From JAVWMQ01 sp036646055 (GTDB taxonomy: Bacteria > Bacillota > Clostridia > Peptostreptococcales > Anaerovoracaceae), in contig JAVXMY010000001.1 of the NCBI GenBank assembly GCA_036646055.1, positions 1-64,000 on the forward strand: 64,000 nucleotides of DNA, read 5' to 3'. Position numbers and translations under genes: made by a program. A model generated the notes under the pieces. It saw only the letters and a list, made by a program, of their open reading frames with translations. It did not search any database and was not told the origin of the DNA. Of this stretch, positions 1-8,195 are shown piece by piece; the stretch's first letter is position 1; the number at the start of each line of letters is the position of its first letter.

Positions 1-638
1 CGGAGCTTACAGCGAGAAAGAAACAGTATGAGTATTATAGGGATGAGTTGTTGACTTTTGGAGATGATGTGCAAGTTGTCCAACTTTCGGATATTGCACA
101 ATACTCTAAAGATAGGATTGAAGCATCTGAAGTCGATAAAAACACTTATGTTGGAGTAGATAATTTACTTCAAGAAAAACAAGGTAAAACAATATCATCT
201 TATGTCCCAACGGAAGGGAGACTGACAAAATATCATGTTAATGATATTCTAATTGGAAATATTCGCCCTTACTTGAGAAAAATTTGGTTTTCAAATAATG
301 AAGGTGGTACTAATGGAGATGTACTTGCTATTGAAGTTACATCAAACCTTATCTTACCTAAATTTTTATTCACTGTACTTTCATCTGAACGGTTCTTTTT
401 TTACAATATTCAAAATTCAAGAGGGGCAAAAATGCCTAGAGGGGATAAAAAGGCCATTATGCGTTTCCCTATACCTATTCCGTCTCTTGATGAACAACAA
501 CGTATCGTTGACATTCTTGATAGATTTGATGCTCTATGTAACGACATATCTATTGGTCTTCCTGCTGAAATAGACGCTCGTCAAAAGCAGTATGAATACT
601 ATCGTGATAAATTATTGACCTTTAAAGAAATCTCATAG
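1..638 (+). CDS. hsdS: Type I restriction enzyme specificity subunit HsdS, 3' part
   Basis: DNA-recognition subunit of a type I restriction-modification complex; the gene enters from before the window, and the reading frame is open from base 3. The visible part starts with the central conserved repeat (ARKKQYEYYRDELLTF), continues through the second target-recognition domain and ends with a near-copy of that repeat (ARQKQYEYYRDKLLTF, about bases 573-623). This duplicated spacer helix is the usual two-fold architecture of HsdS, so the visible half should specify one half of a bipartite site. The motif IPIPSLDEQQRIVDILDRFD is the conserved helix start of HsdS. hsdR follows 18 bases later with an AAGGAGG ribosome-binding site, so they form one operon. 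The first target-recognition domain and any hsdM upstream are outside the window. Confidence 0.93.
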   Translation, partial: ELTARKKQYEYYRDELLTFGDDVQVVQLSDIAQYSKDRIEASEVDKNTYVGVDNLLQEKQGKTISSYVPTEGRLTKYHVNDILIGNIRPYLRKIWFSNNEGGTNGDVLAIEVTSNLILPKFLFTVLSSERFFFYNIQNSRGAKMPRGDKKAIMRFPIPIPSLDEQQRIVDILDRFDALCNDISIGLPAEIDARQKQYEYYRDKLLTFKEIS

Positions 639-656
639 GAAAGGAGGAAAAATGAT

Positions 657-3600
657 ATGTCATATATTAACATTGTAGCAGCTACAAGTGAGAACACTGT
701 AGTCACTGAATATGAACCAGTTAAAGCTCGCTCGGACTTTTATCAAAGTGAGGATGCATTAGAAAATGAGTTTATTCGTTTACTCTGTGAACAGGGCTAT
801 GAACACCTGTATATTCGTTCAGAAGCTGACCTAATTTTGAATCTTCGAAAAAAACTAGAAGAACTGAATAATTATCAATTTTCTGACACTGAATGGGAGC
901 GGTTCTTCATTTCTTCTTTAGCCAATAAAAATGATGGCATTGTAGACAAAACTCGAAAGATACAAGATGACTACGTTCAGGTCCTAAAACGAGATGATGC
1001 CCTCTCAAAAAATATTATGTTGATTGATAAGAAAAACATACATAATAACAGGCTTCAAGTAATCAATCAGTATGTCATTGGTAAGGACGTTGGCGCTAAA
1101 TATGACAATCGTTATGATGTCACCATTCTAGTCAATGGCCTACCATTGGTTCATATTGAGCTGAAACGCAGAGGTGTTGCTATCCGTGAAGCTTTTAATC
1201 AAATAAATCGTTACCAACGTGATTCATTCTGGGCCGGTTGCGGTTTATTTGAGTATGTGCAAATTTTCGTTATTTCCAACGGTACAAATACTAAGTATTA
1301 CTCCAATAGTACACGTTTCAATGCAATAAAGGATTCTGATTCTGTCAAAGCTAGAAAAGGTAAAACCAGTAATAGTTTCGAGTTTACCTCGTTCTGGGCC
1401 GATGCAAATAATAAAGTCATTCCTGATTTAATAGACTTTACTAAGACTTTTTTTGCTAAACACACAATTTTGAATATCTTAACAAAATATTGTGTTTTTA
1501 CCTCAGAGAATATGCTGATGATTATGCGTCCATATCAGATTACAGCCACGGAGCGAATTTTAAATCGCATAGAAATTGCACAGAACTATAAGAAATATGG
1601 AGGAATTGAGGCTGGTGGTTATATTTGGCATACTACTGGTTCCGGCAAGACATTGACCTCTTTCAAGGCTGCTAGACTAGCTTCTCAGCTTCCTTATATT
1701 GATAAGGTGCTTTTTGTGGTTGACCGTAAAGACCTAGATTACCAAACGATGAAGGAATATGATCGATTTGAAAAAGGAGCTGCGAACAGCAACACGTCAA
1801 CAGCTATACTGGCAAAACAGTTGAGTGATAAAAAATCAAACATTATTATTACTACTATTCAAAAGCTGTCTATTTTCATAAAGAAAAATTCAGAGCATCC
1901 AGTTTATAATAAAAATGTAGTTATTATTTTTGATGAATGCCATCGTAGTCAATTCGGCGAAATGCATTCTATTATCGTAAATAATTTTAAGAAATACTAT
2001 ATGTTTGGATTCACAGGAACTCCAATTTTCCCTGTAAACGCAGGTTCTGTTAAGAATGGTCAATTCATGACTACTGAACAGACCTTTGGGGATCAGTTAC
2101 ACACATACACTATTGTAGATGCAATCAATGATAAAAATGTTCTGCCTTTCCGAGTTGACTACATTAAAACCATGGATGCAGAACAAGATATTGATGATGA
2201 GCAAGTATGGGATATTAATCGTGAAAAAACATTTATGGCACCACAGCGTATCTCCCTTGTCACAAAATATATCTTAGACCACTTTGACCAAAAGACTTAT
2301 CGTGGAGACAAATCCTACATATATAATCAGCTTACAAATGTTTCTGATGTTGCATCAGCTGAGAGAGGTGCAGTTGAGGAAATAAAGCAAAAGCAACGCA
2401 TAAGTGGATTTAATTCTATATTTGCAGTGTCTTCTATTCAAATGGCAAAACTATACTATGATGAATTTCGCAAACAGATGAGCTTAGATCCCACCAAGAA
2501 ACTCAAAATAGCAGTTATCTATAGCTATGCTCCAAATGAAGAAGAAGCGGATGGCATCCTCGATGAAGAGAATTCAGAAGACACATCTGCTCTAGACAAG
2601 AATTCTCGCGATTTTTTAGAAGAAGCAATCCAGGACTATAACACGATGTTCCAGACGGCCTATGACACTTCTTCAGATAAGTTCCAGAATTATTATAAAG
2701 ATGTTTCTCTTCGTATGAAAAATAAAGAATTGGATTTACTTATTGTGGTCAATATGTTTTTAACAGGATTTGATGCTACAACATTGAACACACTTTGGGT
2801 AGACAAGAATCTAAAAATGCACGGCTTGATACAAGCATTCAGCCGTACTAACCGTATACTTAATAGCATTAAGACATTTGGTAACATTGTATGCTTCCGC
2901 AACTTACAAAAACGTGTTGATACAGCCATTGCCCTGTTTGGCGATAAAGACGCAGGTGGTATAGTTTTACTTCGCAGTTTTAAAGATTATTACGAAGGAT
3001 ATATTTCTGACCAAAAGCATGTTCCAGGCTATGTTGATATGATTGAGGAATTATTGAATAAGTTTCCCGTATCTATGCCGCGAATTATCGGTGAACAAAA
3101 TCAAAAAAGCTTTATTTCCTTATTTGGTGCTATTTTACGCATGCGTAACCTACTCTCTTCATTCGATGAATTTGCTGGTAAAGAAATAATAACTGAGAGG
3201 GACTTACAGGATTATCTTGGTAGATACCAGGATTTACGAGACGAGTGGAAACAAAGACGTGAAACTGGTGAGAGTACAGATATTATAGATGATATAGTTT
3301 TCGAAGTTGAACTCATTAAGCAAATAGAAATTAATATTGATTATATCCTCATGTTAGTTAAAAAATATCATGATACACATGGCGAGGATAAAGAAATATT
3401 AATTACTATCAATAAAGCGATCGATGCAAGCCCAGAACTTAGGAGTAAAAAACAGCTTATTCAATCATTCATTTCTGGAATCAATGAAGTGGATGATGTT
3501 ATCAGTGAGTGGAATACTTTTGTTGCTCAGCAACGAGAGCAGGATCTTGTCGAACTTATTAAGGAAGAAAGACTTAAGTCAGAAGAGACACGTATTTTCT

Positions 3601-3785
3601 TAGAAATCTCATTTAGAGAAGGTGAGATAAAAACAGTCGGCACTGATATCGACAGAATTATGCCACCAATAAGCCGTTTTGGGGGTGATAGCCGTTCTAA
3701 GAAAAAACAAACAGTCATTGATAAGTTAAAAGCTTTCTTCGAGAAATATTTCGGAATCGGTGACTCTTCTAAATTCACACAATAA
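657..3785 (+). CDS. hsdR: Type I restriction enzyme motor/endonuclease subunit HsdR
   Basis: ATP-dependent translocase and nuclease subunit of a type I R-M complex, cutting unmodified DNA at a distance from the recognition site. The 1042 residues are the usual length. The N-terminal endonuclease domain carries the catalytic IELKRRG near residue 168, with the upstream acidic residue in YDVTIL. Walker A (TTGSGKT) lies near residue 328, the Walker B/DEAD-like FDECH near 424, motif III (FTGTP) near 455 and helicase motif VI (IQAFSRTNRI) near 725. The overall layout resembles the EcoR124I (type IC) group. No frameshift or missing motif is visible, so the protein looks functional. Arginine is often written CGT/CGC here, whereas the core genes downstream mostly use AGA, which supports horizontal acquisition. 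Confidence 0.96.
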   Translation: MSYINIVAATSENTVVTEYEPVKARSDFYQSEDALENEFIRLLCEQGYEHLYIRSEADLILNLRKKLEELNNYQFSDTEWERFFISSLANKNDGIVDKTRKIQDDYVQVLKRDDALSKNIMLIDKKNIHNNRLQVINQYVIGKDVGAKYDNRYDVTILVNGLPLVHIELKRRGVAIREAFNQINRYQRDSFWAGCGLFEYVQIFVISNGTNTKYYSNSTRFNAIKDSDSVKARKGKTSNSFEFTSFWADANNKVIPDLIDFTKTFFAKHTILNILTKYCVFTSENMLMIMRPYQITATERILNRIEIAQNYKKYGGIEAGGYIWHTTGSGKTLTSFKAARLASQLPYIDKVLFVVDRKDLDYQTMKEYDRFEKGAANSNTSTAILAKQLSDKKSNIIITTIQKLSIFIKKNSEHPVYNKNVVIIFDECHRSQFGEMHSIIVNNFKKYYMFGFTGTPIFPVNAGSVKNGQFMTTEQTFGDQLHTYTIVDAINDKNVLPFRVDYIKTMDAEQDIDDEQVWDINREKTFMAPQRISLVTKYILDHFDQKTYRGDKSYIYNQLTNVSDVASAERGAVEEIKQKQRISGFNSIFAVSSIQMAKLYYDEFRKQMSLDPTKKLKIAVIYSYAPNEEEADGILDEENSEDTSALDKNSRDFLEEAIQDYNTMFQTAYDTSSDKFQNYYKDVSLRMKNKELDLLIVVNMFLTGFDATTLNTLWVDKNLKMHGLIQAFSRTNRILNSIKTFGNIVCFRNLQKRVDTAIALFGDKDAGGIVLLRSFKDYYEGYISDQKHVPGYVDMIEELLNKFPVSMPRIIGEQNQKSFISLFGAILRMRNLLSSFDEFAGKEIITERDLQDYLGRYQDLRDEWKQRRETGESTDIIDDIVFEVELIKQIEINIDYILMLVKKYHDTHGEDKEILITINKAIDASPELRSKKQLIQSFISGINEVDDVISEWNTFVAQQREQDLVELIKEERLKSEETRIFLEISFREGEIKTVGTDIDRIMPPISRFGGDSRSKKKQTVIDKLKAFFEKYFGIGDSSKFTQ

Positions 3786-3827
3786 TTGAAGACATTATAG
3801 ATAACGTAGAACTGGAGGGTATGATAA

Positions 3828-4712
3828 ATGGGAAGAGGTAAAAGCATAAATCTGTTTTTAATGGACGGAACCGCTACTGGTCGAATTAAGTGTACCCTCG
3901 CCAATTGGACAGGTGTTGCATATAAAATCCCACGCACTGAACTAGAGAAATGCAAGGAACGTGATGATTTAAAGCAAAGTGGTGTGTATTTTCTTTTCGG
4001 TATTTCTGACCAATTAGGAGACAATGTTGCCTATGTCGGTCAAGCTGGAGCAAGAAAAAACGGGGAAGGAATATTGTACCGTCTGCAAGAACACAAGCGG
4101 AATCCTGACAAGGACTATTGGACAGAAGCTGTAGTATTCACGACTTCCAATAATTCCTTTGGACCCACAGAAATAAGTTATCTTGAGAATCGATTTTGTA
4201 AAATGGCATTAATTGCGAATCGTTACAAAATGCAAAATGGTAATGACCCGACACCAGGTAATATCACCGAAGAAAAAGAAAGTGAGCTAGAAGAGTTCAT
4301 TGATTACTCTAAGATTGTTATGGGGACATTAGGACATAGAATATTCGAACCTATAGATGCATCTTCTTCCTTAGTCAATGCCGTTGATCATGCTGTTGAT
4401 AGAGAGCCAGTTTTACACTTGCAGACTAACAAAGCAAAAGCCACGGGTAAAAGAACCAACGAAGGATTCATAGTTTATGCGAATAGCGTGGTTTCTCTCA
4501 CACCAACTAAAAGTTGTCCTGACCCAATAATTAAGCGAAGAGAGAGTCTAGCAGATAAAATTGATGATTCTGGTATTCTCAGAGAAAACCTATTATTTGG
4601 TAGTCCTTCGACTGCGGCTGCTTTTGTTACTTTTTCTAGTGCCAATGGAAATATTATGTGGAAAACAGCCGATGGGCGCACCTTAAAAGACTTTGAGAAT
4701 TCAGAAATTTAG
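3828..4712 (+). CDS. GIY-YIG nuclease-like protein with DUF4357-like C-terminus
   Basis: A 294-residue protein of the kind often found beside type I R-M genes. The N-terminal half has a GIY-YIG signature: GVYFLFG near residue 51 (the GIY strand) and VAYVGQA near residue 66 (the YIG strand), followed by a basic helix and the acidic TEISYLENRF near residue 110 where the family's catalytic Glu is expected. The C-terminal 60 residues (SLADKIDDSGIL to TLKDFENSEI) resemble the DUF4357 module. It starts 42 bases after hsdR with a GGAGGG ribosome-binding site and ends before a strong terminator, so it is the last gene of the R-M operon. Whether it cuts DNA as an accessory nuclease is not known; I infer a defence role from its domain and position. 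Confidence 0.82.
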   Translation: MGRGKSINLFLMDGTATGRIKCTLANWTGVAYKIPRTELEKCKERDDLKQSGVYFLFGISDQLGDNVAYVGQAGARKNGEGILYRLQEHKRNPDKDYWTEAVVFTTSNNSFGPTEISYLENRFCKMALIANRYKMQNGNDPTPGNITEEKESELEEFIDYSKIVMGTLGHRIFEPIDASSSLVNAVDHAVDREPVLHLQTNKAKATGKRTNEGFIVYANSVVSLTPTKSCPDPIIKRRESLADKIDDSGILRENLLFGSPSTAAAFVTFSSANGNIMWKTADGRTLKDFENSEI

Positions 4713-4805
4713 TTTTTACTTTGGTACTGCAATTTGCTCAAGATATATTGGATAGCCACCAAATCAACTCACCATTATTTTGCCAACCATCTTATCAACT
4801 CACTT

Positions 4806-4841
4806 AGCCATCAGTGGCATTTGCTGATGGCTTTTTAATTT
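4806..4841 (+). terminator. Intrinsic terminator of the R-M operon
   Basis: A perfect 9-bp stem AGCCATCAG / CTGATGGCT with a 9-base loop is followed by TTTTTAATTT. It lies 94 bases after the GIY-YIG gene stop and closes the hsdS-hsdR operon. Confidence 0.85.
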
Positions 4842-5096
4842 CACCAATCTTGGATAACTTCCCTCAAAGCACAAAACCGTGATTATCCTTCCGGCTTAGA
4901 ACCAGACCTCAAACCACGGAAAGCCTTTATTTACTTATCTTATTACACTCTCACTTATCCACCCTTGACATCAATACGACCGTCTCAACATGAGATACCT
5001 AGGCTATTTCCAAATATACCTACAAGCACTATAAATCAGCTATTTTCTTATGCCTACAACCATTTTATCAACTCTACTATCTAATTTTTAACTAGG
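4842..5096. other. Gene-free spacer holding an att-like scar
   Basis: Together with the terminator region this makes 384 bases without a gene. I see no coding potential. It holds the left copy of the rlmD 3'-end sequence (4966-4993) and the second of two 18-base repeats matching 17/18 (4784-4801 and 5057-5074, CAACCATCTTATCAACTC type) that flank that copy. The sequence looks like recombination debris at an element boundary. Confidence 0.6.
4966..4993 (-). repeat. att-like copy of the rlmD 3' end (distal side)
   Basis: 28 bases match 27/28 the sequence at 6605-6632, inside the end of rlmD. Read on the minus strand it encodes HVETVVLMS, exactly the rlmD C-terminus; the one mismatch (GTC for GTA) is synonymous. 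After the match the frame continues as RVDK then stop, so excision by recombination between the two copies would leave a complete rlmD with a slightly different tail. This is the pattern left by a site-specific element integrated in a gene's 3' end. No recombinase is present between the copies. Confidence 0.8.
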
Positions 5097-5363
5097 CTAT
5101 TTTATGATTTTTACAATAGTGTTATTTTTGCTCCAACCCAAAGTTTCTGCGATTTGTTTCTTTTCTTCTTCGATTTGAATTTCATCACTACATGTCTCAC
5201 AAGCATTAAGGTGTTCAAAAGAACAAACTCCAAATGCAGCATAACTCACATCTTCAATTTGCTGTAAACTTTTGCAAACATCACAATACACATAAATCGC
5301 ATCATCTAATATAGGAACAAGTTCCCCCTGCTTATAATCTGCGTTTAACTTCAAATACATCAT
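5097..5363 (-). CDS. Small cysteine-rich protein, unknown function
   Basis: An 88-residue acidic protein that I do not recognise. It has CDVC near residue 28, a lone Cys near 47 (FGVC), and then a Cys near 54 and CETC near 55-58. The spaced CxxC pairs suggest one zinc-ribbon-like knuckle; the C-terminal 30 residues (EIQIEEEKKQIAETLGW) should be helical. A ribosome-binding site AAAGGTAGGAAG precedes the ATG pair (5363 and 5360). It lies 100 bases downstream of the EVE-like/HNH nuclease on the same strand and inside the same rlmD-bounded segment, so it may be a partner or regulator of that nuclease, but nothing in the sequence proves it. Confidence 0.6.
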   Translation of the reverse strand: MMYLKLNADYKQGELVPILDDAIYVYCDVCKSLQQIEDVSYAAFGVCSFEHLNACETCSDEIQIEEEKKQIAETLGWSKNNTIVKIIK

Positions 5364-5463
5364 AATATACTTCCTACCTTTCTTATTTTGGTAGTACTAT
5401 ATATCACTCTTTATGCCATTTATAGCAAGCTATTTATGGTACAAACATGAGGCTATTATCTGG

Positions 5464-6345
5464 CTATTTTTTCTTAGAACTGTACTTATTCACACTGCGG
5501 TGCTTTGTCCCATTTTCATCTACCGTGACATTGCTTTCTCTGAATTTTTCTTCTATTTCACTCTTGATGTCTCCCTTTCCTGTGCTTATTAATTTTTTTA
5601 ACTCTAGTGCAGTTCTATTTATCCCATCCTTATCTTTCCTATGTAACATTGCATGACAATTGGGACATACTGGGATGAGATCCTTTTCATAATCTATTAC
5701 ATATTCTTGTCCAATTTCGCTGACTGGAAGTATATGATGGACATGAATAAAACCTTCTCCTACGTCCCCATAATGCTCCTTAAAATTAAACCCACATATT
5801 TTACAGGTTGTACCGTGATATTCAATACACTTTTGTCTAGCGATTGAGCTTCTTTCATATTTATTTACTTTGACAGAAACAACTGCACCTTCTTTAATTA
5901 TAGAAGAAACATCTGAATCTGGAAAAATACCCTCACTAACTGCATCATTCATATACAAATCAATATACTCGCTTAACTCATCTTTTACCTTTAAGGGACC
6001 TTGAGGTGCTGCCTTTAAACCATGCCCTTTCAGGTGTTCTAAAGATAGTAACTCTGTATCTACTTGTTCAATTAGTTTTAGTCTCGCATATCTTCCTGCT
6101 TTAGAATTTTCATATTCATCAATATTAAACCAAAATTCCTTATCATCTTGGCATTCAAAAAAATGCATATCAGTTTTTAAAACTTCTACTTTATATTTAA
6201 CTCTTTGATATGGTTTTGTACAATAAATGTAAACTATATCACCAACTTCATAATTAGCATGTTGTCTCCAATCTAGATATCCGAATTTTTCGAATGCAGC
6301 AGCATGATCATACATTTTTCCATTGGCAGAAATCATCCATTTCAT
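5464..6345 (-). CDS. EVE-like domain / HNH endonuclease, candidate modification-dependent restriction enzyme
   Basis: 293 residues in two parts. Residues 1-115 look like an EVE/PUA-type fold, which in other proteins flips and reads modified bases: MKWMISANG at the start, an aromatic WRQHANYEVGDIVYIY segment, and a later W/F-rich strand (ECQDDKEFWFNI). Residues 181-237 are a clear HNH nuclease: CKIC and CPNC zinc-binding pairs around the catalytic HVHHILP, ending HAMLHRK. EVE-HNH fusions are established type IV-like enzymes that cut DNA carrying modified cytosine. The gene sits inside the 28-bp repeat pair at the end of rlmD, next to a type I R-M operon. The HNH assignment is firm; the EVE assignment is from pattern only. 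Alternative: a general mobile-element HNH nuclease. Confidence 0.8.
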   Translation of the reverse strand: MKWMISANGKMYDHAAAFEKFGYLDWRQHANYEVGDIVYIYCTKPYQRVKYKVEVLKTDMHFFECQDDKEFWFNIDEYENSKAGRYARLKLIEQVDTELLSLEHLKGHGLKAAPQGPLKVKDELSEYIDLYMNDAVSEGIFPDSDVSSIIKEGAVVSVKVNKYERSSIARQKCIEYHGTTCKICGFNFKEHYGDVGEGFIHVHHILPVSEIGQEYVIDYEKDLIPVCPNCHAMLHRKDKDGINRTALELKKLISTGKGDIKSEIEEKFRESNVTVDENGTKHRSVNKYSSKKK

Positions 6346-6523
6346 ATCTAGCCCTCCCCTTAATAAACTTCACTACTTATATTATACTAAACATATCAAT
6401 TTTCCGATAGATGGAATTTTACCTATTAACAATCCTATCTCCACAACCTACCCGTTTTCAACCTGTCAACTCAACCCCAGCAATATAAAATCTTTGACAA
6501 CTTCCCAAGTTGAATTTTTCGAC

Positions 6524-6559
6524 AAAAAAAGAGAGCCAGATTTTTCTTTCCAACTCTCT
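6524..6559 (-). terminator. Probable intrinsic terminator after rlmD
   Basis: On the minus strand AGAGAG and CTCTCT enclose an 18-base loop and are followed by seven T. It lies 32 bases beyond the rlmD stop, on the island side of the att-like copy, so the terminator was probably brought in with the element. The short stem makes this moderate evidence. Confidence 0.5.
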
Positions 6560-6590
6560 AAATCCATTGAAATCAACACTTTTGTGTACT

Positions 6591-8036
6591 TTACTTTTCT
6601 TTCTTTGACATCAATACTACCGTCTCAACATGTAAAGTCCAAGGGAATACATCCACTGGTGTGGCTTCAACAAATTCATAGCCCTCATCAGTTAGAAGTT
6701 TAATATCACGTGCTAGGGTTGCTGGATCACAAGACACGTAAACAATCTTAGATGGTTTAACTTTAGCAACTGCACCAAGTAACCATGGTGCGCATCCTGC
6801 CCTTGGTGGATCCAAAACAACAACATCAGCATTTTTAGCTACTCGGATTAAGTCTTCATCTCCTACACCTTCAAGAAGTTTAGGAAGTTCCTCTTCCGCT
6901 TTACCACAAATAAATCTTGCATTAACAATGTTATTAATAACTGCATTTCTGTTAGCATCAAGTACAGCTGGCTTAACTGATTCAATCCCAAGAACATACT
7001 TAGCCTTATTCGCCATTGATAGACCAATTGATCCAACACCACAGTAAAGGTCAAGAACATTTTCCTTACCTGTTAGCCCTGCGTAATCCTTAGTAATCGC
7101 ATAAAGTTTTTCAGTCATTACAGGATTTACCTGATAGAAACTAAGAGGTGAAACCTCAAAAGCTAATTGGCCGATTTTTTCATGAATAATCTTGCCACCT
7201 GCATAAGGAATAGTCTCCTTACCATAAATTTCATTAGCTTTATCGCTTTTATTAATGTTAATGTTAACACTTTTTAATTCATAACCAACTTGGTAAATTG
7301 CAGCATCTAGCATTTCAATTAGTTTTTCACCATTTGGAATACCTTTGCCATTAATTACGTAGTTAACCATAACTTCTTTACTGTCAAACCCCACCTTAAC
7401 GATCATATGTCTCATTAAACCTAGGCCCCATTCTTCGTGCCAAGCAGAAATGTTATCTTCTATCATAAAGTCCTTAGTAGCCTGAGCCGCTGCAATTGCA
7501 GCAGGATGATGAATAATGCTATCTTCACAATGTGTAACCTTATGACTTTTAGAATCATAAAATCCAATGGCTGGCTTAGCCGTATTTTCCAAAATACCGC
7601 CCTTCTTCATTCTGTTTCCGCCAGTACTAATAGGGAAAGTTGCCTTGTTTCTATAGTTATATGGATTATCCATAGCCACAATTGGATTAATTTTCGGTTC
7701 CTCTAACCCTGCAATTCTAGTTAGTCTTGCTCTAACCTGCTGTTGCTTCAAAACAAGCTGGCCCTCATATGATGTAGTCGCCAAAGGGCATCCGCCTGCC
7801 GCAGCTTCAACTGGAACCTCCGCTTCAATTCTATACTGTGATGGTTCATCAATTGAAACTAACTTACCAAAAGCATAGTTCTTCTTAACCTTTGTTAATT
7901 CTGCAGTAACCTTATCCCCTAAAACTGTATCTTGTACGAACACTGCTAAGCCTTCAAATCTTCCGATTCCCTGGCCCTGCTCGCTTATGTCTATAATCTC
8001 AATCTGGACTTTTTCGCCCTTTTCCATTTTTTTCAT
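6591..8036 (-). CDS. rlmD: 23S rRNA (uracil-C5)-methyltransferase, RlmD/RumA family
   Basis: Uses SAM to make 5-methyluridine in 23S rRNA (the Firmicute enzymes often act as RlmCD on two positions). The 481 residues comprise an N-terminal TRAM RNA-binding domain (residues 1-60), a central RNA-contact region and a Rossmann methyltransferase domain with the SAM motif LDLYCGVGSIGL near 322, LDPPRAGC near 408 and the catalytic Cys in VYVSCDPATLARD near 433. The usual iron-sulfur motif CX5CGGC after the TRAM domain is degraded here: only AAAGGCPLATTS remains, so two of the three clustered cysteines are gone. The last ten codons contain the 28-bp sequence repeated at 4966-4993, so this gene is the integration target of the neighbouring island. 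The tail after the repeat is KKEK. Confidence 0.95.
   Translation of the reverse strand: MKKMEKGEKVQIEIIDISEQGQGIGRFEGLAVFVQDTVLGDKVTAELTKVKKNYAFGKLVSIDEPSQYRIEAEVPVEAAAGGCPLATTSYEGQLVLKQQQVRARLTRIAGLEEPKINPIVAMDNPYNYRNKATFPISTGGNRMKKGGILENTAKPAIGFYDSKSHKVTHCEDSIIHHPAAIAAAQATKDFMIEDNISAWHEEWGLGLMRHMIVKVGFDSKEVMVNYVINGKGIPNGEKLIEMLDAAIYQVGYELKSVNININKSDKANEIYGKETIPYAGGKIIHEKIGQLAFEVSPLSFYQVNPVMTEKLYAITKDYAGLTGKENVLDLYCGVGSIGLSMANKAKYVLGIESVKPAVLDANRNAVINNIVNARFICGKAEEELPKLLEGVGDEDLIRVAKNADVVVLDPPRAGCAPWLLGAVAKVKPSKIVYVSCDPATLARDIKLLTDEGYEFVEATPVDVFPWTLHVETVVLMSKKEK
6605..6632 (-). repeat. att-like site within the 3' end of rlmD (gene-proximal side)
   Basis: Partner of the copy at 4966-4993, with 27 of 28 bases identical. 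It lies within the last codons of rlmD (HVETVVLMS). The 3' end of 23S rRNA uracil methyltransferase genes is a known target for some streptococcal elements such as the phi-m46.1 group, so a serine-recombinase-type target is plausible, but no recombinase is present to confirm it. Confidence 0.8.
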
Positions 8037-8152
8037 TAATGATCTCCTGTTTTTTTAAAAATAATCATATAATTATACCACTTTTCTAGTAAAAAAGCCA
8101 CTCATTGCTGTTTTTTCTCTCTTTGGAGATTATACTGTATTGAGGGGTTTTT

Positions 8153-8190
8153 GCCAAAAAAAACTACAGGATAACCTGTAGTCTTTTTGA
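8153..8190. terminator. Bidirectional terminator downstream of trxA
   Basis: Stem CTACAGG / CCTGTAG at 8164-8170 and 8175-8181, with A-rich sequence on the left and TCTTTTTGATTTTTTT on the right. In the minus direction it follows the trxA stop and is followed by eight T. It separates trxA from rlmD. Confidence 0.85.
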
Positions 8191-8195
8191 TTTTT

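Noticed and set aside
3527..4024. 165-residue minus-strand reading frame
   Set aside because: It spans the end of hsdR, the spacer and the start of the GIY-YIG gene on the other strand; no ribosome-binding site or domain, so it is a shadow.
6498..6512. CAACTT/AAGTTG hairpin followed by AATTTTT
   Set aside because: Its loop has only three bases and it faces the plus strand, where no gene ends, so it is probably fortuitous.
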